Shown here one piece after another: positions 9,391 through 16,044 of a stretch of 64,000 bases of DNA. Below the pieces are notes generated by a model. That model did not search any database. It was given only the letters and a program-made list of their open reading frames with translations, and was not told the DNA's origin. Origin of the DNA: an uncultured Prevotella sp. (lineage in GTDB: Bacteria; Bacteroidota; Bacteroidia; Bacteroidales; Bacteroidaceae). The stretch is from assembly GCA_900771975.1 (NCBI GenBank), contig CAAGPV010000012.1:1-64000 (forward strand), in the 5' to 3' direction. Both the position numbers and the translations under genes were made by a program. The number at the start of each line of letters is the position of its first letter. Within the stretch, counting starts at the first letter, position 1.

Positions 9391-10398
9391 TCACTTCAGA
9401 TAGCTTTCTAAACGCTCTCGCAAGGTACTGATATTAAGATCACGTTCCACCACCTTACCTTTTCTAAGGAGGATATTGGTTGGAACAGAGGCCATTCCCA
9501 ATTGCTGAAGCAACTTTCCTTCAAGCATGGCACCGTCACAAACAACGGGAAACGTAATGACATTGCTATGTAAGGTCCGTATACAATCAGACTTGTCTGC
9601 ATCAACACTGATGCCCAACACTTGCAGACGGTTTTGAGACTTGTTCACCAACTCTTGCAGCAAACGTGCTTGTTCCATAGAAGAGAAACTCCATGTTGCA
9701 CATGAAAACAGGACAGTCACATCGGCTTTCTGCAGGGTTGCGCTCGTCAGTTCCTTCCCTTCAACTGTTGTTACTGAGAAGATTGGAAGTTTCTGCCCCA
9801 CCCCTGCTTTGTTACGCATTGAAAGTTGTTGCTTCAAAAGTACTAAACTGCCGTTTTTCGGTTGCTCGCGAAGCATCATTTCGGCCAGTTTTATGCCTTG
9901 AGAATAATTAGCAGAAGATGTTTTAAGGAAATATTTGCGTAGCAGATAGACCGACACATGGCTCTCGGGATGGTCTTTTATAAACTGGACGGCATACTTC
10001 TGTTCTTCCGGCGGTGAGGCGGTAGCGATCTGTTCACGAAATTGTGTCATCAGTTCATTGTCCTTCGTGCCTTTCACTTGCATCATCTTTAGGTGTGATG
10101 CATCCACTTTCACATCCACAGAACCGCCTGATTCTGCAAAAACAGGTTGTTCTGAAAAGTTCGGGAAGATGAGTATCAATTCTGAAGGACGCTCACAGGG
10201 TATCTCATAAGCAAAACGGCCAGCTTCCACCTTGATGGTATCAAGGCCTTGAATGGCTGCATCCGGGCTATAGACATAAAGTTCACCATTGTTAAGATGG
10301 GCAAAACGTCCTTCAAGCTTAAAGTGACCGCTACGCGCTCCACATGATATTAGGAATAAGGAAACTGAAAATAAGAAAATCAAATGCTTCATGCGCAT
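9391..10398 (-). CDS. Thioredoxin-fold lipoprotein lacking the CxxC active site
   Basis: 335-aa lipoprotein. The signal peptide ends in the lipobox LISCG. The N-terminal third (FKLEGRFAHLNNGELYVYS) matches the DUF4369-type beta-sandwich that precedes thioredoxin domains in Bacteroidota. The C-terminal half is a TlpA/AhpC-like fold, including LRKGKVVERDLN. Where TlpA-type proteins have WCxxC, this one reads TWSFSSME, so both redox cysteines are missing. It is therefore unlikely to be a disulfide reductase and may instead be a binding or scaffold protein. An alternative start at 10392 (MKHLIFLF) gives a cleaner signal peptide. It is followed at once by yifB. The tRNA-Leu gene ends 15 bases upstream, so its own promoter must be very compact or shared with the tRNA. 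Confidence 0.85.
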   Translation of the reverse strand: MRMKHLIFLFSVSLFLISCGARSGHFKLEGRFAHLNNGELYVYSPDAAIQGLDTIKVEAGRFAYEIPCERPSELILIFPNFSEQPVFAESGGSVDVKVDASHLKMMQVKGTKDNELMTQFREQIATASPPEEQKYAVQFIKDHPESHVSVYLLRKYFLKTSSANYSQGIKLAEMMLREQPKNGSLVLLKQQLSMRNKAGVGQKLPIFSVTTVEGKELTSATLQKADVTVLFSCATWSFSSMEQARLLQELVNKSQNRLQVLGISVDADKSDCIRTLHSNVITFPVVCDGAMLEGKLLQQLGMASVPTNILLRKGKVVERDLNISTLRERLESYLK

Positions 10399-10413
10399 TT
10401 CTCATTAGGTGTG

Positions 10414-10499
10414 TGCCGCGAGCGGGACTCGAACCCGCACAGCCATTTCTGGCCAAGGGATTTTAAGTCCCTCGTGTCTACCAATTCCACCATTGCGGC
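10414..10499 (-). tRNA. tRNA-Leu (anticodon UAA)
   Basis: 86-base class II tRNA with a long variable arm. The anticodon loop CTTAAAA gives anticodon UAA, flanked by the GGGA/TCCC stem. The T-arm is GCGGG-TTCGAGT-CCCGC. The acceptor pairs GCCGC with GCGGC. The discriminator is A and the CCA end is not encoded. Confidence 0.95.
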
Positions 10500-10523
10500 T
10501 CTATTGTTCAGAATTCGTGAGTG

Positions 10524-10555
10524 CAAAGATAGTGCTTATTCTCGAATTAGACAAA
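10524..10555 (-). promoter_or_regulatory. Promoter of tRNA-Leu
   Basis: On the minus strand TTTG (10555-10552) and TATCTTTG (10531-10524) are separated by 20 bases, ending 24 bases before the tRNA 5' end. This is a good Bacteroidota consensus match. Transcription may continue into the lipoprotein and yifB. Confidence 0.75.
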
Positions 10556-10679
10556 CGATTTTTAGCTTTTTTGTATCTTTCTGTTGCCAAAGTGGCTTCT
10601 TTTGGCAAAAGTACAAGGCTCTTTTCACCAAGAAATCACATCACGCCTTTCCCTTAGCATACCTTCTTTTAAAGTTTCT

Positions 10680-11252
10680 TTAGTAGACATGCAACAATCC
10701 GTTGGGCCCAGTTGTGGTTGCACGATAGCGTTCCAACAAGTTTCCTGCGCTCCCTGCAACAATGTTTCCTCCCGTGTTAAGGTTGTAAGAGCGTTTGCAG
10801 TTGGCGCAAGTGGCAATTCCCGAACTGCTTACAGAAAGCTTATAACTCCTCACCGGAAGGGCAGAAGGGTTGTAACAATTAGGGCATTCGGCATCGTATG
10901 CATAGAAAATGGCGGGATTATCGAGGTTGCCAAAGCCTACTATCAGTCCATTATTGCGCCCCATTCGTTGCTGGTTGTCCATTCGCTGGTCTATGGCATT
11001 AAAGATACTGGTCGTCTTTTGCCCCTGATTACTGCTAAAAACATAGTAGAAAGCATTCGAATAACTATAGCTTATCGTGCAAAACACACCCGGCGAAGTC
11101 GCATTCATTGCACTTGCAAGCGTAGGATCGAGGTGGGTAGAATTGTCCAATCCCAAATTGCAGTGATAATTACTGTATTCATAGCCGACATCTTCGCCGC
11201 ATCCGCAAAGTAGCAGACAAAGGAAAAGGCCAAAAACTGCTTTTATCTTCAT
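10680..11252 (-). CDS. Lipoprotein with Rieske-like layout and four cysteine ligands
   Basis: 190-aa lipoprotein (signal peptide to about residue 15; lipobox cysteine at 16 or 18). The C-terminal 70 residues read FYAYDAECPNC (C123, C126) and, 22 residues later, CANCKRSYNL (C149, C152), then GGNIVAGSAGNLLERY. In Rieske 2Fe-2S proteins the second motif is typically CxxHGxxFDL, followed by a G-rich turn and LPRY; the spacing and flanking residues here match that pattern, but both histidine positions are cysteine. I infer a Rieske-like fold binding zinc or an all-cysteine iron centre. The ATG overlaps the argH stop by 4 bases (ATGA), so the two are translationally coupled although no functional link is obvious. 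A short hairpin (10584-10608) follows the gene. No paralogue is visible nearby. Confidence 0.75.
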   Translation of the reverse strand: MKIKAVFGLFLCLLLCGCGEDVGYEYSNYHCNLGLDNSTHLDPTLASAMNATSPGVFCTISYSYSNAFYYVFSSNQGQKTTSIFNAIDQRMDNQQRMGRNNGLIVGFGNLDNPAIFYAYDAECPNCYNPSALPVRSYKLSVSSSGIATCANCKRSYNLNTGGNIVAGSAGNLLERYRATTTGPNGLLHVY

Positions 11253-12586
11253 TTCAGCAATTCCTCTTCGGCATGTTCAACCCTTTCAAAATGAAACTCT
11301 CCAAGCAGTTTTTCCATAAGTTGCCGTATGCGATCGTTGCACAAATTGCCAATACTTCCTTCATGGGTGTGATGGATATTGCGGTCTGCGCGGAAGGTTC
11401 CCGCCTCTATTTCCAGACCCACTTTCTTGTAAGCGTCACGGAATGGCATGCCTGAAGCTGCCAACTTGTTTACTTCTTCCACAGAAAACATCGGTGCATA
11501 CATAGGGTTGTCAAGGATGTGTTCGTTCACTTCCATCTTGTTGATGATGTAGGCAGCCATCCGCAAACAGTCTTTCAGCTCGTCAAACGCTGGCAAGAAC
11601 ACCTCTTTGATTTCCTGTAGGTCACGAAAATAGCCACAAGGAAGGTTGTTCATGATAAGCGTTATTTGTTGGGGAAGCCCTTGCAACTTATTGGATTTTG
11701 CCCTAATAAGTTCAAAAACATCGGGATTCTTCTTATGGGGCATAATGCTTGACCCCGTAGTACATTCTTTCGGCAGTTTTACAAACTGGAAGTTTTGAGA
11801 GTTAAAGAGGCATGCATCGAAAGCCATCTTCGACAATGTACCTGCAACGGAGGCCAATGCAAACGCTACGTTACGCTCCATTTTTCCACGTCCCATTTGG
11901 GCATAGACCACATTATAGTTCATAGTGTCAAACCCTAACAGGTCTGTTGTCATCTGACGGTTAAGAGGGAAGCTGCTACCATAGCCAGCTGCAGACCCTA
12001 ATGGGTTGCGGTTTGTCATCTTATAAGCCGCCTGCAAGAATAACAAATCGTCTGTCAACGACTCAGCATAAGCTCCGAACCAAAGCCCGAAGCTTGAAGG
12101 CATCGCTATCTGAAGGTGTGTATAGCCTGGCATAAGCACCTCCTTATATTGGTTGCTCTTGTCGATGAGCTCGTCAAAAAGCGTTTTAAGGTCCTCGACA
12201 ACAATCTTTAGTTCATGGCGCGTAAAGAGTTTCAGGTCTACAAGCACTTGGTCGTTGCGTGAACGGCCCGAATGTATCTTCTTTCCTATGTCTCCCAACT
12301 TGCGTGTCAGCATCAGTTCAACTTGCGAATGAACATCTTCAACGCCGTCTTCTATAGCGAACCGCCCGTCAACACAAGTCTGGTAGATGGTTTTGAGCTC
12401 TTTCAGCAGGAGTGAAAGTTCCTCTTTTTCAAGCAAGCCAATACTTTCAAGCATGGTAATGTGCGCCATCGAGCCCAGCACATCATACTTGGCAAGATAA
12501 GCATCCATTTCCCTATCCCGTCCAACGGTAAATCTTTCAATTTCTTTATTGACCTCAAAATTCTTTTCCCAAAGCTTGTTTGCCAT
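11249..12586 (-). CDS. argH: Argininosuccinate lyase
   Basis: 445-aa cytoplasmic enzyme of the fumarase/aspartase superfamily. It splits argininosuccinate into arginine and fumarate, the last step of arginine synthesis. The superfamily signature GSSIMPHKKNPD is present, with the catalytic serine in the GSS loop. HSGRSRNDQ, an argininosuccinate-lyase signature, lies near residue 105. Length is normal for the family. The gene sits downstream of pyrE and a START-like gene (48-base gap) and overlaps the following lipoprotein gene by 4 bases. Coupling of arginine and pyrimidine genes fits their shared use of carbamoyl phosphate, but this is inference. Confidence 0.97.
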   Translation of the reverse strand: MANKLWEKNFEVNKEIERFTVGRDREMDAYLAKYDVLGSMAHITMLESIGLLEKEELSLLLKELKTIYQTCVDGRFAIEDGVEDVHSQVELMLTRKLGDIGKKIHSGRSRNDQVLVDLKLFTRHELKIVVEDLKTLFDELIDKSNQYKEVLMPGYTHLQIAMPSSFGLWFGAYAESLTDDLLFLQAAYKMTNRNPLGSAAGYGSSFPLNRQMTTDLLGFDTMNYNVVYAQMGRGKMERNVAFALASVAGTLSKMAFDACLFNSQNFQFVKLPKECTTGSSIMPHKKNPDVFELIRAKSNKLQGLPQQITLIMNNLPCGYFRDLQEIKEVFLPAFDELKDCLRMAAYIINKMEVNEHILDNPMYAPMFSVEEVNKLAASGMPFRDAYKKVGLEIEAGTFRADRNIHHTHEGSIGNLCNDRIRQLMEKLLGEFHFERVEHAEEELLK

Positions 12587-12634
12587 ATTTGCTTATTGTT
12601 TGTGAGACATTATCCACCAATGTTTCATTTCTCG

Positions 12635-13051
12635 TTAACCTTCATAAGGTATCATTGCCAACGCTTCCGCAATTTTCTCTATGCCCTCAGCCAAAGGTCC
12701 TTGAACCATTTTTTTCAGAAAGAACGGTACGTCTGCATCTATTGTCAAACGCATCTTGCACTGTCCTTCGGTCACAGGCAAGAGTTGAATCCAAAAGAAA
12801 AAGGACAGAGGAGAGTTCTCGCTTTGAAACTTGATTGTTTTGGGTTCTTCCCTATTGACGATACGCATAGAGACTTGTCCTACGGGTTTCATGCTCATGC
12901 TAATGGAGTCCCTGTCGAATGTAAGGCCTTCCAACTTGTCTTGCGGTATCTTGTCTTTGATGCGTTCAACGTTTGTCAAGTCGCTCAACGTATTATAGAC
13001 AGCTTGCTGAGAGTAAGGTATGACCTTTATGCTACTTTCAAATTTGCTCAT
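12635..13051 (-). CDS. SRPBCC (START-like) domain protein
   Basis: 138-aa single-domain cytoplasmic protein with the helix-grip layout: an N-terminal strand and helix (ESSIKVIPYSQQAVYNTLSD), a central antiparallel sheet ending in MRLTIDADVPFF, and a long C-terminal helix (KMVQGPLAEGIEKIAEAL). Members of this superfamily bind hydrophobic ligands; the ligand here is unknown. It follows pyrE by 3 bases and precedes argH by 48, so it belongs to the pyrE-argH transcript. No enzymatic residues can be named with confidence. Confidence 0.85.
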   Translation of the reverse strand: MSKFESSIKVIPYSQQAVYNTLSDLTNVERIKDKIPQDKLEGLTFDRDSISMSMKPVGQVSMRIVNREEPKTIKFQSENSPLSFFFWIQLLPVTEGQCKMRLTIDADVPFFLKKMVQGPLAEGIEKIAEALAMIPYEG

Positions 13052-13054
13052 ATC

Positions 13055-13687
13055 TTATTTCTTCCAATTGGCTGGATCCTTCCGCCATTCATGCAACATA
13101 GGCACATCTTCTTGTTTGATATACCCTATCTCCAATGCTTTTTCCACTACGTTTTCATAGTCGGTAAGCGTTACAAGCTTTACATTAGCTGCCTTAAAGG
13201 CCTCTTCGGCCACAGGGAATCCATAGGTGTAGCTTGCTACCATACCCACTACATCAAAGCCTGCCTCACGCAAAGCGGCCACAGCCTTCAATGAAGAGCC
13301 ACCGGTCGAGATAAGATCTTCTATCACCACCACCTTAGCTCCGGGTTTCAAGTCGCCTTCTATCAGGTTTTGCATACCATGGTCTTTCGCTTTAGAGCGT
13401 ATGTAAGCAAATGGCTTGTTTAAGGCATCTGCCACCAATGCGCCTTGAGCAATAGCTCCAGTGGCGACACCTGCTACTGCTTCAGCCTCAGGGAACTGCT
13501 CCAATACAGTGTGGGTAAGCTCTAATTTAACAAAATCGCGTACGTCCGGATATGACAATGTTTTGCGATTATCGCAGTAGAAAGGCGATTTCCAGCCACT
13601 TGCCCAAGTAAATGGTTCGTTCGGTTGTAGCTTGATTGCTTTTATTGCCAGCAGTTTTCCTGCAAAAACTTTCTTTAAATTGTCCAT
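13055..13687 (-). CDS. pyrE: Orotate phosphoribosyltransferase
   Basis: 210-aa type I phosphoribosyltransferase that makes orotidine 5'-phosphate from orotate and PRPP in UMP synthesis. The PRPP-binding motif VVVIEDLISTGGSS is at residues 119-132. The flexible-loop region with KAKDHG is near 99-104. Length is normal. It is first in a four-gene run (pyrE, SRPBCC, argH, lipoprotein) with gaps of 3, 48 and -4 bases. A consensus promoter lies at 13720-13750. Confidence 0.97.
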   Translation of the reverse strand: MDNLKKVFAGKLLAIKAIKLQPNEPFTWASGWKSPFYCDNRKTLSYPDVRDFVKLELTHTVLEQFPEAEAVAGVATGAIAQGALVADALNKPFAYIRSKAKDHGMQNLIEGDLKPGAKVVVIEDLISTGGSSLKAVAALREAGFDVVGMVASYTYGFPVAEEAFKAANVKLVTLTDYENVVEKALEIGYIKQEDVPMLHEWRKDPANWKK

Positions 13688-13719
13688 AAGTAAGTCGGTA
13701 TATAAATTTTTCTTGACTG

Positions 13720-13750
13720 CAAAGATACGTCAAATAGGTTGAAAGACAAA
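13720..13750 (-). promoter_or_regulatory. Promoter of the pyrE-argH operon
   Basis: Minus-strand TTTG (13750-13747) and TATCTTTG (13727-13720) with a 19-base spacer, 32 bases ahead of the pyrE ATG. Confidence 0.7.
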
Positions 13751-13775
13751 ACAAACGGCTTGGTTTTTAAAACAT

Positions 13776-13809
13776 AAAAACCTGACCTGCAACAGAAGAG
13801 CAGGTCAGG
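13776..13809 (-). terminator. Terminator after the T9SS cargo pair
   Basis: Perfect 10-bp GC-rich stem CCTGACCTGC/GCAGGTCAGG (13800-13809 with 13781-13790) followed on the minus strand by five U. It closes the transcript of the two upstream T9SS genes. Confidence 0.8.
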
Positions 13810-13846
13810 ATGAAACTATTATATCTATTAATATAAGGTGTAGAAT

Positions 13847-16018
13847 TTACTTCACTATGGTCTTCATCACCTTTCCATTTGCGTTCACAAGGTACAAGCC
13901 TTTCGGCAAATTGGTTGCTGCCGAGTGTGAGCGGGTTTCGTAGACTTTGCGTCCATTGGCATCATAGACCGTTACCATTTGCCCTTTGGCATTGTTGATG
14001 AGCATTCCGCCTTTTTGCGACAATACGCTTACTCCGTCTTCGTCAGAAACAAAGGCTATGCCATCGGTATTTTTGTCTTCCACACGAACCGATGTCAAGT
14101 ACAACGCGCCATGGAAAGCAGGAGAATAGCAATGGAAACCGTAATAGTAGATTCCGTCTTCCGGTGCTGTAAACTCTACCTTGAAAGTACGTTCCAGTCC
14201 GTCTTCGTCAAGAGCGGGAAACTCTGGATAGTCTTGAATGACCTGTTGTTGTTCCGGCGTGCGACCGTCCCCAAACGTCACTGCCAAAGCTTCCAGATAA
14301 TCCGACATGGAAGAATGACCAGAGAAAGTGAGCACATAGGTGTGTCCTTTCTTGTATTTAACTGGTGGTGCTATCATCCAATCGTCTGCAGCAGCTTCTG
14401 AATTGAACTGATAGACCGCTGCATTGTAATTCAAATCATACTTCCATGAATAGTTGTCACCATTGGCATCTATGAGCGTATAGTAGTTAAGCATATCTGC
14501 TGGACCCGTAAAAGAGCCTCCATAGGGCACTTCCAAAGGAGTCCCCACGATAAGGTTGTTGGAGAAAGCACTCTTCCCCTTACGGTCACCGTCGTTGGGT
14601 GTAACCAGATAAACATAGCGGGTCATATCGCCAGAATGCTCTTCTTCAAAATGGCAATCCTTTAAATTGGTAGCAACAGTCACCTCATAAGGATACCTTA
14701 CCACAGTATATGTAAGGTTGTCTTGATTGATTGGTGCTCCATTCTGCCCTGTCGTAGGTGCTTCCCAAGTCAAATAGGTCTTCAATCCGTCCGCAGTCAG
14801 CTTGATATTCTTACATGTATTGGGCAAATCATAGCCCACATAGAACGAGCGTTTAATGGTGGGGCCCTCACCGTCTGCATTAGCCGTAGTGATGGCCACC
14901 GTATGCCGCCCGTTGGAGAAAGTCACTTTCTGGCTAGTAAACTCAGCACCAGGGTCAAGACTTGTGGTCAGAAGGACGCTGTCTCCCTCTGTAATGGTTA
15001 CGTTCACCTTTCCCGTCAGTGGCTGTCCGTCATAAGATGTAGTTGGAGCCGTCAGCTTCATCACCCCTTGCAACGAGCTTTCCGCATCTGGAACAAAGCT
15101 AAAGTCTTCAGCAATGGCAGGGGCCGACAGTTTAGGCTCTTCAAAGAAAGCACCGCTAATGACAAAGTTGGATGGCATATAGGCAACCATCGAGGCCGTT
15201 GCCGACACCGGATCGAGTTCTGCCAAACAGGTATATTCGGCATAGAGATACATGCTTGAGCCTCCAAACATCCAATAGAACTTGTCGGTAGCATTGTTAT
15301 AGAACAGTGCTTGCTTGTTGGTGGAGTTGACATAGCTATCACCTGGCAAGAGATTAGTTACCGAGATGGCTTTCACTAATGCCAGTTTACCATCGCTCTT
15401 GCGAATTTTTCCAAGATACCATGCATCGGTTTCGGGGTTCATATAGATGCAATAGAGTACACCAGCCTTGTTACAGCCCAACGAGAAATAGCGATAGGTG
15501 CGGTCAAGCATATTCCCCAACCTTGTCATCTGGCCCGTTTCGGGATCCACTTTCACCACATAACTTTCCGTATAGGTATAGTTGATGCCATAGATTTGGT
15601 TGGTTGTTGGATCATAAGCCAACGAGGAAGTTGTGTTGTCACAATTGTCTGAGAGTTCATGTTCCGACAACAGGTTAAATGTTTTGGCATCATAGATCCG
15701 CCATTTGGGCTTTTGTTGCTGAACTTGCCCTGCATCGTCAAACTCGTTGCTATAGATTTTCCCGTCGTGATAGACGCATCCGCCAGAGACATTGGCTGCA
15801 TAGAGCGGTGATGTTTTCACCGGTTCAAATTGCTGGTCATAGTTAAAGGCATAGTAGCCTTGTGTCATTGTGGTGTATTTGTCTACCTTTCCATAGGTGA
15901 TGGCGCCCACTATTTCGACCCCTTCTATGGCCAGTCTGTTGAAATAGTCTTGTGCATTGGCCACTTGAAGCACCACGAAGGTTGCCACAAGTGCCAAAGC
16001 TATCTTGAGATTTTTCAT
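13847..16018 (-). CDS. T9SS-exported protein with fibronectin III and choice-of-anchor regions
   Basis: 723-aa extracellular protein. A signal peptide ends near VANAQ (residue 23). Residues about 50-300 have repeated GxxYDxxTNQIYGINY-like segments suggestive of a beta-propeller. A fibronectin type III-like region lies around 400-480 (LTWEAPTTGQNGAPI). A jelly-roll cleaved-adhesin-like module follows (DDWMIAPPVKYKKGHTYV). The last 80 residues are a type A T9SS C-terminal domain ending in GLYLVNANGKVMKTIVK. By family knowledge the C-terminal domain is cut and the protein anchored to surface lipopolysaccharide. It begins 26 bases after the stop of a second T9SS protein, and the pair probably share a transcript. 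Function could be adhesion or substrate binding; no catalytic motif is evident. Confidence 0.85.
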   Translation of the reverse strand: MKNLKIALALVATFVVLQVANAQDYFNRLAIEGVEIVGAITYGKVDKYTTMTQGYYAFNYDQQFEPVKTSPLYAANVSGGCVYHDGKIYSNEFDDAGQVQQQKPKWRIYDAKTFNLLSEHELSDNCDNTTSSLAYDPTTNQIYGINYTYTESYVVKVDPETGQMTRLGNMLDRTYRYFSLGCNKAGVLYCIYMNPETDAWYLGKIRKSDGKLALVKAISVTNLLPGDSYVNSTNKQALFYNNATDKFYWMFGGSSMYLYAEYTCLAELDPVSATASMVAYMPSNFVISGAFFEEPKLSAPAIAEDFSFVPDAESSLQGVMKLTAPTTSYDGQPLTGKVNVTITEGDSVLLTTSLDPGAEFTSQKVTFSNGRHTVAITTANADGEGPTIKRSFYVGYDLPNTCKNIKLTADGLKTYLTWEAPTTGQNGAPINQDNLTYTVVRYPYEVTVATNLKDCHFEEEHSGDMTRYVYLVTPNDGDRKGKSAFSNNLIVGTPLEVPYGGSFTGPADMLNYYTLIDANGDNYSWKYDLNYNAAVYQFNSEAAADDWMIAPPVKYKKGHTYVLTFSGHSSMSDYLEALAVTFGDGRTPEQQQVIQDYPEFPALDEDGLERTFKVEFTAPEDGIYYYGFHCYSPAFHGALYLTSVRVEDKNTDGIAFVSDEDGVSVLSQKGGMLINNAKGQMVTVYDANGRKVYETRSHSAATNLPKGLYLVNANGKVMKTIVK

Positions 16019-16044
16019 TCTGTTCTTATGTTAGATGATGAGTA

